Of a stretch of DNA of 64,000 nucleotides, positions 32,940 through 45,013 are shown in pieces (the first letter of the stretch is position 1; every line of letters starts with the position of its first letter). Origin of the DNA: Xanthobacter autotrophicus Py2 (lineage in GTDB: Bacteria; Pseudomonadota; Alphaproteobacteria; Rhizobiales; Xanthobacteraceae); assembly GCA_000017645.1 (NCBI GenBank), contig CP000781.1:1-64000 (forward strand). Reading direction: 5' to 3'. The notes under the pieces were generated by a model. That model searched no databases, was not told where the DNA came from, and was given only the letters and a program-made list of their open reading frames with translations. The position numbers and the translations under genes were made by a program.

Positions 32940-33092
32940 GCCCGCGCCCGGCCGGCGCGTCCCGCGGGGCGGTCCAGGACGGCTCCCGCGAAATCCGGGC
33001 GTCCGACCTCTCTATCGGACCTCCCCTTGCGTCGGTGTGGCCGCCCTCCCATCCTTTAGGTCGAGGCGCGGCTCACGCGTCGGGAGGACGGG

Positions 33093-34046
33093 ATGAATCA
33101 CCTGAAGACGGCGATCCTGCTTGCCGGCCTCACCGCCCTGTTCATGGCGGTGGGCTTCGCCATCGGTGGGCGGGGCGGCATGATGATCGCGTTCGTGGTG
33201 GCGTCGGCCACCAACCTGTTCAGCTACTGGAATTCCGACAAGATGGTGCTGCGCATGTACGGCGCGCGCGAGGTGGACGAGACCACCGCGCCGGACTTCG
33301 TGCGCATGGTGCATGAGCTGGCGCGCCGGGCCGACTTGCCACCGCCGCGCGTGTTCATCATGGACAATCCGCAGCCCAACGCCTTCGCCACCGGCCGCAA
33401 CCCGCAGAATGCCGCAGTGGCGGCCACCACCGGCCTGCTCCAGTCCCTCAGCCCCGAGGAGGTGGCGGGGGTGATGGCGCACGAATTGGCGCACATCAAG
33501 CACTACGACACCCTCACCATGACCATGACCGCCACCATCGCCGGCGCCATCTCCATGCTGGCGAACTTCGGCCTGCTGTTCGGCGGCGGCAACCGCAACA
33601 ATAACAACCCGTTCGGCGCCATCGGTACCATCCTGATGGTGATCCTGGCTCCGCTCGCCGCCATGCTGGTGCAGATGGCCATCTCCCGTTCGCGGGAATA
33701 TGAGGCCGACCGGGGCGGTGCCGAGATCCTGGGCCGGCCCATGGCGCTGGCCTCGGCACTGGCCAAGATCTCCGGTGCGGCCCACGAAGTGCCCAATTAT
33801 GAGGCGGAATCAAACCCCGCCACGGCCCATATGTTCATCATCAATCCCCTGTCGGGGGCGCGGATGGACAATCTCTTCTCCACCCATCCGGCGGTGGAGA
33901 ACCGCATCGCCGCCCTGCGCGCCCTGTCGCAGCAGATGGGTGGCGGCGGCTTTGCGCCCGGCCCGGCTCCCGCGGTGCGGCCGCCGGGCGGCAACCCGTG
34001 GGGTGTCGACCCCGGGGGTGGCCAGCGCCGCGGGCCTTGGGGGTGA
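33093..34046 (+). CDS. htpX: Membrane zinc metalloprotease HtpX
   Basis: HtpX is an inner-membrane M48 protease that degrades misfolded membrane proteins together with FtsH. The 317-residue protein has two N-terminal hydrophobic segments, the zinc site HELAH within [15 protein letters not shown] near residue 130, two further membrane helices, and the third-ligand region [13 protein letters not shown] near 205. The C-terminus is Gly/Pro-rich. The ATG at 33093 follows GGAGGACGGG, a good ribosome-binding site. Confidence 0.96.
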   Translation: MNHLKTAILLAGLTALFMAVGFAIGGRGGMMIAFVVASATNLFSYWNSDKMVLRMYGAREVDETTAPDFVRMVHELARRADLPPPRVFIMDNPQPNAFATGRNPQNAAVAATTGLLQSLSPEEVAGVMAHELAHIKHYDTLTMTMTATIAGAISMLANFGLLFGGGNRNNNNPFGAIGTILMVILAPLAAMLVQMAISRSREYEADRGGAEILGRPMALASALAKISGAAHEVPNYEAESNPATAHMFIINPLSGARMDNLFSTHPAVENRIAALRALSQQMGGGGFAPGPAPAVRPPGGNPWGVDPGGGQRRGPWG

Positions 34047-34201
34047 GGCGAGGCCCGCGCCGTCCGGTCCTTTAGCACCCGCGTTCGGATCGAAGCCGGA
34101 CGTTTCCGCCCGCGGCCCTGTGCGGCGCCATCCCCGCATTTCCTGTCGATGTCGGGCGCGCGTGCGCTGACAGGGCGCGGACCGCTCGATACCGTGCGCT
34201 C

Positions 34202-36967
34202 ATGAGCTCAGACCGCGCCCGGACCGCCACCCCAGACCTTCCGCAGGACTCCCCCGAGCCCGCCAGCGTCGCTCCCGCCCCCGCGCGGGCGGAGGAGGCG
34301 CGTGTCACGCCCATGATGGCGCAGTATCTGGAGATCAAGGCGGCCAATCCGGACAGCCTGCTATTTTACCGCATGGGCGATTTCTACGAGCTGTTCTTCG
34401 CCGACGCGGAAGCCGCCTCGCAGGCGCTCGGCATCGTGCTGACCAAGCGCGGCAAGCACCTGGGCGAGGACATTCCCATGTGCGGCGTGCCCATCGACCG
34501 CGCCGAGGAATATCTGCACAAGCTCATCGCTCTGGGCTTCCGCGTGTCGGTGTGCGAGCAGCTGGAGGACCCGGCGGAGGCGAAGAAGCGCGGACCGAAA
34601 TCCGTGGTGCGGCGGGACGTGACCCGCCTCGTCACCCCCGGCACGATCACCGAGGACGCGCTGCTGGATGCCCGGCGCGAGAACGTGCTGGCGGCGCTCG
34701 CCCGCGTGCGGGCCGGATCGGGGCCGGAGGATTTCGCCTACGCGCTGGCCTATACCGATATGTCCACCGGCAGCTTCCGGGTCACCGCCACCGCGCGTGA
34801 CGACCTCTCCGGCGACCTCGCCCGCCTCGATCCGGCGGAGATCCTGGTCTCCGACGCGGTGCTGGACGACGGCGAACTGCGCGCGCTGCTGCGGGCCTTT
34901 CCGGCGGTGACGCCCCTGCCGCGCCAGTCCTTCGACGGAGCGGGGGCGGAAAAGCGCCTCGCCGATTTCTTCGGCGTGGCGGCGCTCGACGCCTTCGGCA
35001 CCTTCGCCCGCGCCGAGCTGATCGCGGCGGCGGCCATCGTCGCCTATGTGGATCGCACCCAGCTGGGCGCCAAGCCGCTGCTCTCCCGTCCGGTGAAGGA
35101 AGCGGAAGGCGGCATCATGGCCATCGATGCCGGCACGCGGGCCAATCTGGAGCTGGTGCGCACCACCTCCGGCGAGCGGCGCGGCTCCCTGCTCGCCGCC
35201 GTGGATCGCACGGTGACGGCGGCCGGCGCGCGCCTCATCGCCCGCCGCATCGCCGAGCCGCTTACGGACCTTGCCGCCATCCGTGCCCGGCACGACGGCG
35301 TCGCCCATCTGGTGGAGGAGGGGGAATTGCGGCGCGAGCTGCGCGCCCGGCTCTCCCGCGCCCCCGACATGGCCCGAGCAGTCACCCGCCTCGCCCTCCA
35401 GCGCGGCGGCCCGCGCGACCTTGCTGCCGTGCGCGATGCGCTGGACGGTGCCCTCGCCATCGCCGGCCTGTTCGCCGCCGCGCCACCGGCGGACCTTGCC
35501 CGCTCAGCGGCGGCGCTGGCGCGGGTGCCCCATGCCCTGGTGCTCGACCTCGCCTCGGCGCTCGCCGAGAGCCTGCCGCCCCTCCGTCGCGACGGCGGCT
35601 TCATCCGCGAAGGCTGCGACGCCGAGCTGGATGCGACGCGTGCCCTGCGCGACGAGAGCCGGCGCGTGGTGGCGGCGCTGGAGCGGCGCTACGTGGACGA
35701 GACCGGCGTGCGCGCCCTGAAGATCCGGCACAATGCGGTGCTCGGCTATTTCGTCGAGGTCTCCGCCCAGAACGCCGACCGCCTGCGCGAGGCGCCACAC
35801 GACGCCGTTTTCGTCCACCGCCAGACCATGGCGGGGGCGGTGCGCTTCTCGTCCGTCGAGCTGGGCGATCTTGAGAGCCGTATCGCCAGCGCCGGCGAGC
35901 GGGCGCTGGGGCTGGAGCAGGCCATCTTCGACCGGCTGGCTGCCGCCGTGGTGGCCGAGACCGAGACCATCCGCGCCGCCGCGGAGGCGCTGGCGGAACT
36001 CGATGTGGCTGCGGGCTTTGCAGAGCTTGCGGCGGTGGAGAACCATGTGCGCCCGCACATGGAGCCGGGGGTCGCCTTCGCCATCGCCGGCGGGCGCCAT
36101 CCGGTGGTGGAGCAGGCCCTCGCCAAAGAGGGCGGGCCGTTCGTGCCCAACGATTGCGACCTCTCCCCGCCGGAGGGGTTCGAGGACGGGCGCATCGTGC
36201 TGGTCACCGGGCCGAACATGGCCGGCAAGTCCACCTTCCTGCGCCAGAACGCGCTCATCTGCGTGCTGGCGCAGGCCGGCGCCTTCGTGCCCGCCCGGTC
36301 CGCGCGCATTGGCGTGGTGGACCGCCTGTTCTCCCGCGTGGGCGCGGCGGATGACCTCGCCCGCGGGCGTTCCACCTTCATGGTGGAGATGGTGGAGACC
36401 GCTGCCATCCTGAACCAGGCCACCGCCCGCTCCCTGGTCATCCTCGACGAGATCGGGCGCGGCACCGCCACCTTCGACGGCATGTCCATCGCCTGGGCGA
36501 GCCTTGAGCACCTGCACGAGGTGAACCGCTGCCGGGCGCTGTTCGCCACACATTTCCACGAACTGACCGCCCTGTCCCAGCGCTGCAAGCGGCTCTCCAA
36601 CGCCACGGTGAAGGTCACCGAATGGCATGGCGACGTGATCTTCCTGCATGAGGTGGTGCCGGGGGCGGCGGATCGTTCCTACGGCATCCAGGTGGCCAAG
36701 CTCGCCGGCCTGCCGGAGGCGGTGATCACCCGCGCCAAGGCGGTGCTGGCGGAGCTGGAAGCGGCCGAGCGCGCCTCTCCGGCCCAGAAGCTCATCGATG
36801 ATCTGCCCCTGTTCGCGGTGCGCCCGAAGCCTGCGGCCGCCGCATCAGCGGACCCGAAGGCCGAGGCGACGCTCTCCGCCCTCGACGGCATCGACCCCGA
36901 CAGCCTGAGCCCGCGCGAGGCGCTGGATGCGCTCTATCGGCTGAAGGGCCTCCGGCGCGAGGGGTGA
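34202..36967 (+). CDS. mutS: DNA mismatch repair protein MutS
   Basis: MutS recognises mismatches and starts repair with MutL. The 921-residue product has the mismatch-reading Phe-X-Glu in [12 protein letters not shown] near residues 57-68, connector, lever and clamp domains, Walker [11 protein letters not shown] near 672-681, Walker [12 protein letters not shown] near 750, and [11 protein letters not shown] near 783. About 40 residues rich in Pro/Ala precede the core at the N-terminus, so the start could be later, but ATG 34202 is the first good one. It is not in an operon with htpX; 155 bases separate them. Confidence 0.98.
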   Translation: MSSDRARTATPDLPQDSPEPASVAPAPARAEEARVTPMMAQYLEIKAANPDSLLFYRMGDFYELFFADAEAASQALGIVLTKRGKHLGEDIPMCGVPIDRAEEYLHKLIALGFRVSVCEQLEDPAEAKKRGPKSVVRRDVTRLVTPGTITEDALLDARRENVLAALARVRAGSGPEDFAYALAYTDMSTGSFRVTATARDDLSGDLARLDPAEILVSDAVLDDGELRALLRAFPAVTPLPRQSFDGAGAEKRLADFFGVAALDAFGTFARAELIAAAAIVAYVDRTQLGAKPLLSRPVKEAEGGIMAIDAGTRANLELVRTTSGERRGSLLAAVDRTVTAAGARLIARRIAEPLTDLAAIRARHDGVAHLVEEGELRRELRARLSRAPDMARAVTRLALQRGGPRDLAAVRDALDGALAIAGLFAAAPPADLARSAAALARVPHALVLDLASALAESLPPLRRDGGFIREGCDAELDATRALRDESRRVVAALERRYVDETGVRALKIRHNAVLGYFVEVSAQNADRLREAPHDAVFVHRQTMAGAVRFSSVELGDLESRIASAGERALGLEQAIFDRLAAAVVAETETIRAAAEALAELDVAAGFAELAAVENHVRPHMEPGVAFAIAGGRHPVVEQALAKEGGPFVPNDCDLSPPEGFEDGRIVLVTGPNMAGKSTFLRQNALICVLAQAGAFVPARSARIGVVDRLFSRVGAADDLARGRSTFMVEMVETAAILNQATARSLVILDEIGRGTATFDGMSIAWASLEHLHEVNRCRALFATHFHELTALSQRCKRLSNATVKVTEWHGDVIFLHEVVPGAADRSYGIQVAKLAGLPEAVITRAKAVLAELEAAERASPAQKLIDDLPLFAVRPKPAAAASADPKAEATLSALDGIDPDSLSPREALDALYRLKGLRREG

Positions 36968-37140
36968 AGGCACAGCCCGGATTGTCTTTTCCGCCACTGC
37001 CCGCCCATTCCCACCACCGTCGCCCTCCGGCTTGACCGGCGGGCCCAACTCACCACGTGAACCGGTGGTGGCGTGCCGGAAGTGTTATTCCAGTGGCAGT
37101 CCCGGACGTCCGGCCGAGCCGGGCTGCGATGGCGCGCGAT

Positions 37141-37163
37141 CGCCCGTCGATGGCGGGCGTTTC
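37141..37163. terminator. Stem-loop between mutS and the convergent gene
   Basis: CGCCCG / CGGGCG with a seven-base loop is followed on the plus strand by TTTC. It lies just beyond the stop of the leftward 460-residue protein gene and 174 bases after mutS. It may end transcription from the left. Confidence 0.4.
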
Positions 37164-37169
37164 AGCCCG

Positions 37170-38552
37170 TCAGCCGCCGTTCTGGGTCGCCGGCGCGGCC
37201 GGCTGGGCCGGCGGGCGCTGGAGCAGTTCGCCCCAGGCGGAGAAGGCATCGTTGAAGGCCTGCTCGCCGGCGGGGCCCTTCTCGAAGGCCAGGACCGCCT
37301 TCTTGTTGTTGGTGTAGGTGATGAGCGTATCCAGCCACGGATAGGCCTGCAGCAGCGTCACGTTGCGCTGGCGGTCCGCAGGCTTCTCGGACAGGCCGAC
37401 CAGGAACAGGGTGGGGTTCACCCGCACCGCGAGGCCCGCCAGCGGTGTGCCGAGGGCCTGCTGGTTCGGCTTCATGCGCACCGCATCCACATTGGAGACG
37501 CCGCCGAAGGGGAAGTCGTCGGGCAGCTTGAAGCCGATCTCGATGGTGTGGGAGGCCGGCAGGGTCTGGTCGGTGTTGCGGCGGAGCACGAAGCTCATGT
37601 TGATCTTGCGCTCGGGGATAACCACGTCACCGCGCAGGCCGATGTCAGGGGGAAGGCCGGGGCCGGCGTTGACGGTCTCGGTCTTCCAGACCACGGTGCC
37701 CTCGAACACCTGCGGCTGGGCACCGCCGGGGGTCTCCTCCAGCAGCACGGCGCGGGCGGGACCGCCGCCGGCCCGGGGCGCGGCGGCCGGGGCGCGCCGG
37801 GCGGCATCGCCGGAGGCGCGCACCACCCGGTCGGAAATCTTGGGCTGGTCGCTGGAGCCGGAAGCGGCCGGTGCGGCGGCGCGCTGCTCGGAGGAGCCGC
37901 CCAGGAACATGTCACGATTCACCACCGCGAAGGCGATGCCGCCCAGCACCAGCAACGCGAGCGCCAGCCACAGGGCGAATTTCTTCCAGGAGGGGCCGCC
38001 CTCCCCATTGGTGGAGTGGCGGGCGCCGTTGGCGGCGGCGACCCGGCTGCGCACCTCGCCGCGACCGCGCACTGGCGGGCGGCTGTCGGCCTCGGCGTCG
38101 TCCTCTTCCTCCTCGCTGCGCTGGCGGGGCGGCAGGCGGCGCTCGGCACGGCCATTGGATTCGGGCGCGGGAGCGTGCGGTTCGGCCGGCGCGGCCGGCG
38201 GCGGGCGCAGCAGATCCCTGGCGGTGGGCGGAGCGGCAGGCGCATGGGCGGGAGGCTCAGGCGCGGCAGTCGGCTCCGCCTCCTCCCGGTCCTCGGGGGC
38301 GGCTTCGGCCTCGTCCTCGACGGTGTCGGCTGAATTGTCCTGCTGGGCGTAGTCGGCCTCGACCCGGCGGATGGCCTCCTCGAGGCTCATGCGCTCGCGG
38401 GTGATCTCGCCCTCGGGCAAAGGCGGGTCCACCCCGCGCAGCTGGCGCATGAGGGCCGTGCGGGCCCGGTCATAGACCGCGCGCCGACCCTCCCCGGTCT
38501 TCTGGGGCAGGCTCGAAATCGCGCGGACCAGCAACGGGTAGTAGTCAGCCAT
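37170..38552 (-). CDS. Hypothetical protein with one membrane helix
   Basis: This 460-residue protein begins with a conserved motif ADYYPLLVRAISSLPQKTGEGRRAVYDRARTAL (about residues 2-35) seen at the start of many alphaproteobacterial proteins of unknown function. A Pro/Ala/Glu-rich disordered region of 120 residues follows. One membrane helix, FALWLALALLVLGGIAFAVV, lies near 192-211, and a presumed periplasmic domain makes up the rest. That domain contains NMSFVLRRNTDQTLPASHTIE and repeated Ala/Pro near its end. It is convergent with mutS and read in the same direction as purA. Confidence 0.78.
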   Translation of the reverse strand: MADYYPLLVRAISSLPQKTGEGRRAVYDRARTALMRQLRGVDPPLPEGEITRERMSLEEAIRRVEADYAQQDNSADTVEDEAEAAPEDREEAEPTAAPEPPAHAPAAPPTARDLLRPPPAAPAEPHAPAPESNGRAERRLPPRQRSEEEEDDAEADSRPPVRGRGEVRSRVAAANGARHSTNGEGGPSWKKFALWLALALLVLGGIAFAVVNRDMFLGGSSEQRAAAPAASGSSDQPKISDRVVRASGDAARRAPAAAPRAGGGPARAVLLEETPGGAQPQVFEGTVVWKTETVNAGPGLPPDIGLRGDVVIPERKINMSFVLRRNTDQTLPASHTIEIGFKLPDDFPFGGVSNVDAVRMKPNQQALGTPLAGLAVRVNPTLFLVGLSEKPADRQRNVTLLQAYPWLDTLITYTNNKKAVLAFEKGPAGEQAFNDAFSAWGELLQRPPAQPAAPATQNGG

Positions 38553-38705
38553 GAGAGACGTGCGCTTCGCCTTGAGCCGTTAGGGCAGCTTGCCATGACA
38601 CAAGGTCACGAAAGACGCCCTATCGCATTTATATGCTGCATTTCCTGGACGCGAACCGCAGTTCGCGCCGCGTGAAATGCTCCGGATCCGCGTCACGCCC
38701 GAAGA

Positions 38706-40001
<1,296 letters not shown>

Positions 40002-40207
40002 CTTAAGGCGCCTCCCGGTCCGGCGCGGGTGCATCGCAACGCACGCGCGCACAAAGGAAAGCCCCGGCTCAGGTCCGGGGCGTTACGAATGCGTCTTACG
40101 GGATCGGCGCTGGCGAGGCAAGGTAAACGAGGCGCAGCGCGCGTGCGGAAGGCGCCGCGTGGCAAAGCCGTTGGCGCGGGCACATGGTTCGTGCTCTACC
40201 TTGCGCG

Positions 40208-41599
40208 ATGAAACCGCCTTCTCGCGCCCACAAGCCCGCCCGCCGCCCCGGTTCAGGATCCGCCCCGGCTCCTGGCAGACCTACTGCTGGCAAACCTGCC
40301 GCCGCGACGCCCGGCCTTGCCGCCCGCATCCTCGCCGTGGACGGCCTTGAGCAGGTGCTGCGCCACGGTGCCGCGCTTGAGGATGCCCTCGATGCCGATG
40401 TCGCCCTCGACCCGCGCGACCGGGCACTCGCCTACCGCATCCTCGCCACCAGCCTGCGCCGCATCGGGACCCTGCGCGCCCTGATCGCCAAGCTGATGGA
40501 GCGCGGCCTGCCGAAATCCGCGCCGCGGCTGGAATCCGTGCTGCTGGCCGGGGCGACGCAGATCCTGTTCATGGACGTGCCCAACCACGCCGCCGTGGGC
40601 CTGTGCGTGGACGTGGCCCGCGCCGACCGCAACACCGCCGGGTTCGCCGGCCTCGTGAATGCCGTGCTGCGCCGCCTCACCCGCGAGGCGGATGCGCTGA
40701 TGGTGGGCATCAGCCCCGATTTCGCCGATACGCCGGAATGGATGGGCCAGCGCTGGATCAAGGCGTACGGCCTTGAGACCACCCGCGCCATCGCCGCCAT
40801 GCACAAGGTGGAGCCGCCCCTCGACATCACCGTGAAGGCGGACCCTGCGCTGTGGGCGGAGCGCCTGTCGGGCGAGGTGTTGCCCACCGGCTCGGTGCGC
40901 ATCCTGCAGGCTGGGCCGGTGCGCGCCCTGCCGGGCTTCGCCGAGGGCGACTGGTGGGTGCAGGATGCCGCCGCCGCATTGCCGGCCCGGCTGCTGGGCG
41001 ACGTGAAGGGCCTGAAGGTTGCGGATCTGTGCGCCGCCCCGGGCGGCAAGACGGCGCAGCTTGCGGCGGCGGGTGCCATCGTCACCGCCGTGGACCGTTC
41101 GTCGTCCCGCCTCACCCGGCTGAAGGAAAACCTGGAGCGCCTGAAGCTTTCCGCCCAGGTGGTGGCGGGGGATGCGGCCGACTTTTCCGGCGGCCCGTTC
41201 GATGCCGTGCTGCTGGACGCACCGTGCTCGGCCACCGGCACCCTGCGCCGGCATCCGGACATCGCCGTCAACAAGCGGCCGGGGGACCTCGTCACCCTTG
41301 CCGGCCTTCAGGCCCGGCTGATCGCCCATGCGGCGGACCTGCTCAAGCCCGGCGGCACCCTGGTCTATTCCACCTGCTCGCTGGAGCCGGAGGAGGGGGA
41401 ACAGCAGGTTGAACGGCTGCTGGCCGCCCGCAGTGATATAATCCGCGCACCAATCGTGCCCGGAGAGGTGGAAGGCATCGATCCGTTCATAACTCCTCAA
41501 GGGGATGTGCGCACTCTTCCCAGTCACTGGATGCGGGGGGAAGCGGAGCGGTCGGGTCTCGACGGCTTCTTCGCCGCCCGGCTGAAGCGCCGGGCCTGA
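40208..41599 (+). CDS. rsmB: 16S rRNA (cytosine-967-C5)-methyltransferase, RsmB/NOL1/NOP2/Sun family
   Basis: RsmB methylates C967 of 16S rRNA. The 463-residue protein has an N-terminal basic lead, a NusB-like RNA-binding helical domain (about residues 30-150), and a Rossmann methyltransferase domain with the SAM motif DLCAAPGGKTAQLA near 274 and the two catalytic-cysteine motifs DAPCSATGTL and YSTCSLEPEEGEQQ. I chose ATG 40208 rather than the upstream in-frame 40184, as the lead is shorter and Lys/Pro-rich. Family members without precise substrate data exist, so C967 is the likely target. Confidence 0.92.
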   Translation: MKPPSRAHKPARRPGSGSAPAPGRPTAGKPAAATPGLAARILAVDGLEQVLRHGAALEDALDADVALDPRDRALAYRILATSLRRIGTLRALIAKLMERGLPKSAPRLESVLLAGATQILFMDVPNHAAVGLCVDVARADRNTAGFAGLVNAVLRRLTREADALMVGISPDFADTPEWMGQRWIKAYGLETTRAIAAMHKVEPPLDITVKADPALWAERLSGEVLPTGSVRILQAGPVRALPGFAEGDWWVQDAAAALPARLLGDVKGLKVADLCAAPGGKTAQLAAAGAIVTAVDRSSSRLTRLKENLERLKLSAQVVAGDAADFSGGPFDAVLLDAPCSATGTLRRHPDIAVNKRPGDLVTLAGLQARLIAHAADLLKPGGTLVYSTCSLEPEEGEQQVERLLAARSDIIRAPIVPGEVEGIDPFITPQGDVRTLPSHWMRGEAERSGLDGFFAARLKRRA

Positions 41600-41666
41600 G
41601 GTCTCAGGCCTGGTTGGCCCGGTCGGCCCTCCCATCCGTTGCGAATCAGTCGGTGAAGACGAGCGC

Positions 41667-43511
41667 ATGCGGATTTGGAATGGAGCGGCGGGGCCTCTTC
41701 AGGTCGTGGCCAAGGGCGTTTTCGCCAGAGGCGTCCTGGCCAAGGGTCTCGCCCCGTCAGCGGGGAGAGCCGTGAGCCGGAGCGGCCTGAGAGAGCGCAC
41801 GCGCCTGATGGCCCTCCTCGCGGAGCTGTGGTCGCAGCAGGTGCTTGCGCGCCTCGGCGGCCGTACCATGGCACTCGGCTACGTGCCGGTGCCGGTGCCC
41901 GAGCGACTGCTCATCGCCCCCCAGGACCTGCGTACCGGCGACGCGACGCTGGCCAGCGAGATCTATTCCGGCCGCTTCGCCTTCGCCGGCAAGGTGATGC
42001 TGCTGGACGGGCGCACCCCGTTCGAGCTGGTGCCACCTTCCGTGGAATGGGCCGAGGCGCTGCACGGCTTCGGCTGGCTCAGGCACCTGAAGGCCGCCGG
42101 CACCACCATCGCCCGCGCCAACGCCCGCTCGCTGGTGGGCGACTTCATGCGCGATCCCGGCAAGGCGCGGGCGGTGGCGGCGCGGCCGGACGTGGCGGCG
42201 CGGCGCATCATCTCCTGGCTGACCCAGGCGACCTTCTTGCTGCAGGACGCCGACCACGATTTCTACCGCCGCTTCATGCGCTCGCTGGCCCGGCAGGTGC
42301 GCCAGCTGCGGCGCATGGCCAACGACGCGCCGGACGGCCAGCCGCGCATGCTGGCGGTGACCGCCCTCGTCTTCGCTGGCCTGTGCATGTCGGACCAGGG
42401 CCGGCTGCTGAAGGCGGCGGACAAGCGCCTGTCTGAGGAGCTGGACCGCCAGATCCTGCCCGATGGCGGCCCGCTCACCCGCAATCCCGGCATGCTCATC
42501 GAATTGCTGCTGGATCTTCTGCCGCTGCGCCAGGCCTTCACCGCGCGCAACCAGCCGGCACCCCCCGCGCTCATGAATGCGGTGGACCGGATGATGCCCA
42601 TGCTGCGCTTCTTCCGGCATGGCGACGGGGCGTTCGCCCATTTCCACGGCATGGGGCACACGGCGGCGGACCAACTCGCCACCATCCTCGCCTTCGACGA
42701 CGCCCGCGGCGCGCCGGTGGCGAACGCGCCCTATTCCGGCTACCAGCGGCTCGATGCCCGCGCCCTCATGGTGATCGCCGACACCGGCCCCCCGCCCCCC
42801 GCCATGGCGAGCTGGGAGGCCCATGCCAGCTGCCTCGCCTTTGAATTCTCCTCCGGCCGGCACCGCATCGTGATCAATTGCGGCGTGCCGGAGGTGCATC
42901 GGGAGATGTGGCGGCAGGTGGCGCGCTCCACCGCGGCCCATTCCACCGCCGTCATCGCCGACACCTCGTCCTGCCGCTTCCTGCAGGGCGGCTCCATGAC
43001 GCGCATTTTCGGCGCGCCCATCGTCTCCGGACCCAAGCACGTGGATGTGCAGCGCGGTACCCGCAACAATGCGCTGCTGCTGCGCGCCAGCCACGATGGC
43101 TATGCGGAGCCGTTCGGCCTCATCCACCAGCGCTCGTTCCGCCTCGCCATGGAAGGCAACCGGCTGGACGGCGAGGATGTGTTCAAGGCGGCCGAGGAGG
43201 GCGCCAAGCTGCCTGCGGAGACCTTCGCCATCCGCTTCCACCTGCATCCGTCCGTGACGGTGGAACGGCTGGACGATCCCCACACCGCCTTGCTCAGCCT
43301 GCCCAACGGTGAGGCCTGGGCCTTCGCCGCGCCGCACGTGCCGCTGGGGGTGGAGGAAAGCGTTGATCTTGCCGCCGCCGGTGGCCCGCGCCGCACCGCG
43401 CAACTGGTGCTGTCGGGCGAGGTGGTGCGCACGCCGCGCGTCATCTGGACCTTCGTGCGCACCCGCGAAGCCCAGAGCGTGCCGCCGGGCCGCCCGCCGG
43501 CACGGGGATAG
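41667..43511 (+). CDS. Heparinase II/III family protein
   Basis: This 614-residue protein belongs to the heparinase II/III family of polysaccharide lyases. The helical toroid N-terminal part includes LDRQILPDGGPLTRNPGMLIELLLDLLPL, and HFHGMGHTAADQL near residue 330 and YSGYQRLDARAL near 355 belong to the family's central region. A beta-sheet C-terminal domain follows. There is no clear signal peptide; the N-terminus has a moderately hydrophobic stretch. In many alphaproteobacteria the gene sits beside rsmB, as here, and its substrate (possibly a glycan of the envelope) is unknown. It follows rsmB by 67 bases. Confidence 0.87.
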   Translation: MRIWNGAAGPLQVVAKGVFARGVLAKGLAPSAGRAVSRSGLRERTRLMALLAELWSQQVLARLGGRTMALGYVPVPVPERLLIAPQDLRTGDATLASEIYSGRFAFAGKVMLLDGRTPFELVPPSVEWAEALHGFGWLRHLKAAGTTIARANARSLVGDFMRDPGKARAVAARPDVAARRIISWLTQATFLLQDADHDFYRRFMRSLARQVRQLRRMANDAPDGQPRMLAVTALVFAGLCMSDQGRLLKAADKRLSEELDRQILPDGGPLTRNPGMLIELLLDLLPLRQAFTARNQPAPPALMNAVDRMMPMLRFFRHGDGAFAHFHGMGHTAADQLATILAFDDARGAPVANAPYSGYQRLDARALMVIADTGPPPPAMASWEAHASCLAFEFSSGRHRIVINCGVPEVHREMWRQVARSTAAHSTAVIADTSSCRFLQGGSMTRIFGAPIVSGPKHVDVQRGTRNNALLLRASHDGYAEPFGLIHQRSFRLAMEGNRLDGEDVFKAAEEGAKLPAETFAIRFHLHPSVTVERLDDPHTALLSLPNGEAWAFAAPHVPLGVEESVDLAAAGGPRRTAQLVLSGEVVRTPRVIWTFVRTREAQSVPPGRPPARG

Positions 43512-43519
43512 GCGGGGGC

Positions 43520-44203
43520 TCAGAGCTGCCGCGTGATGTTTGCTGCGAAGGAGAGGATGTGCGCCCGCGTCGCCTCTTCGGCGCCGTCGCCGTCGCGGGC
43601 GGCGAGGGCGGAGACGATGGCGGCGTGCTCGTCCACCACGCGGGCATGATGGCCGGCATCGCGGAGCGACACGAACCATACCCGCTGCGCCCGCTCGTGC
43701 AGATTCTTCAGGATGTCGCCCAGCACCGGGTTGCCGGCGGCCGCCGAAATGGTGGTGTGGAAGGCGCGATCGAGCGCCATGGCCGTTGCAACATCACGCT
43801 CCGCCGCCGCCGCGCCGCCGCGCCGCACATTGTCGGCCAAAGCGGCGAGGGTGGCACTGTCGGCGCGCTCGGCGGCAAGGCGGGCGCAGAAGCCTTCGTT
43901 CAGCAGCCGCACCTCCACCATGTGGCGCACTTCGTCGGCGCTGATGGGACGCACGATGATGCCCTTGCGCGGCAGCACCTCCACGAGGCCGTCGCGCATG
44001 AGCCGGTCGAACGCCTGGCGCACCGGGGTGCGGCCGAGGCCGAGGCTGGACGCCACCTGCGCCTCGCTCAGGGCCTCTCCGGGGCGGAACACGCACATGA
44101 TGATGCGTTGCTTGAGCACCTCATAGGCGGTGTCGCGCAGCGAGCGGCCCGGAGCGGTGCCGGTCTCCGCCGTCGCCTCCCCCAGCTCTGCTTCGATCTG
44201 CAT
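43520..44203 (-). CDS. GntR-family transcriptional regulator (FadR/FCD type)
   Basis: This 227-residue regulator has a winged helix-turn-helix domain (AYEVLKQRIIMCVFRPGEALSEAQVASSLGLGRTPVRQAFDRL, about residues 28-72) and a helical FCD ligand-binding domain ending LSFAANITRQL. It is the last gene of the DUF2848/second-importer group on the minus strand, 32 bases after DUF2848. It probably senses the imported compound and controls the operon. Its best candidate operator is the TAGCT...AGCTA repeat before the LivH-like gene. Confidence 0.91.
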   Translation of the reverse strand: MQIEAELGEATAETGTAPGRSLRDTAYEVLKQRIIMCVFRPGEALSEAQVASSLGLGRTPVRQAFDRLMRDGLVEVLPRKGIIVRPISADEVRHMVEVRLLNEGFCARLAAERADSATLAALADNVRRGGAAAAERDVATAMALDRAFHTTISAAAGNPVLGDILKNLHERAQRVWFVSLRDAGHHARVVDEHAAIVSALAARDGDGAEEATRAHILSFAANITRQL

Positions 44204-44235
44204 GGGCGCCCTCCGGACGTGTCTTCTTTTCGAGT

Positions 44236-44922
44236 TTAGCCGGCGATCGGCAGGATGTTCACATCATAGCCGTGGCGGATGGTGTGTTTCAGCACCGGGT
44301 CCTCCAGCTCGAACTCGAAGCGCGCCGCGGGACGGATGCCGCCCTTGGCCGCGAGGGTGCCGCAAAACATGGCGGTGCCCTCGGAAAGGCCCGGCCCGTA
44401 GCCAGCGATGATCTCGCCCGGGGGCAGCATGGCCGAGACCGGGCCCTCCTGGTATAGCACCCGTTCCCCGTCGATGGTGGCGAACGAGCGGATGATCAGG
44501 CTGTCCCAATGGGGCAGCACGTCGTCCAGCACCCACAGCTCGGGGGCGACGGGCTTGTCGCACATCTGCTTGGAGACGGTGATGCCGTAGGTCTCCACCG
44601 TGCGGTCAGTGTGGTCCGAGCCGACGCCGAGGAACCGGCGCCCGCCACTCTCAAGCACCATGAACTCCACCTCGCCGGATGAGTCCGGCCCGGTGCATTC
44701 GATGGCGTCGGCGGTGGTGAAGCGGGCGGCCGCCACCCGGTAATAGATGGGGGTGGAGGCGGGGCGCGGCACGCCCAGCTCTTCCAGCTCCACGATGTGC
44801 TTTTCCAGCGCCGCCTTGTCGCGGCCGGTCCAGCCGGCGATCACAGCGTGGCGGATCTCCACCGCAAGGCGCTTGGCGGCGCCGTCGGCATGGAGGGTGA
44901 AGTCAAGTGTCGTGCCCGGCAT
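44236..44922 (-). CDS. DUF2848 family protein (fumarylacetoacetase-like)
   Basis: This 228-residue protein matches DUF2848, which is related to the fumarylacetoacetate hydrolase fold. The segment VGSDHTDRTVETYGITVSKQMCDKPVAPELW is distinctive, and the end HTIRHGYDVNILP is conserved. Such proteins occur in catabolic operons and are predicted to hydrolyse carbon-carbon bonds or to handle diketo acids, but no reaction is proven. It lies downstream of a hairpin and the binding-protein gene and upstream of gntR. Confidence 0.88.
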   Translation of the reverse strand: MPGTTLDFTLHADGAAKRLAVEIRHAVIAGWTGRDKAALEKHIVELEELGVPRPASTPIYYRVAAARFTTADAIECTGPDSSGEVEFMVLESGGRRFLGVGSDHTDRTVETYGITVSKQMCDKPVAPELWVLDDVLPHWDSLIIRSFATIDGERVLYQEGPVSAMLPPGEIIAGYGPGLSEGTAMFCGTLAAKGGIRPAARFEFELEDPVLKHTIRHGYDVNILPIAG

Positions 44923-44952
44923 GGATGTGTCTTTCGAGGGAATGGAAGAAGA

Positions 44953-44992
44953 GCCGGCGCCTTCCGGTCAGGGGCAGGAGGAAGGCGCCGGC
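44953..44992 (-). terminator. Strong hairpin between binding-protein and DUF2848 genes
   Basis: GCCGGCGCCTTCC and GGAAGGCGCCGGC form a perfect 13-bp stem with a 14-base loop. On the minus strand TCTTCTTCC follows. It is well placed to attenuate transcription into DUF2848 and gntR or to stabilise the binding-protein mRNA end, much like the hairpin after the other importer's binding protein at 6161. Confidence 0.6.
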
Positions 44993-45013
44993 CGTACGCG
45001 GAGTGTGCCGAGG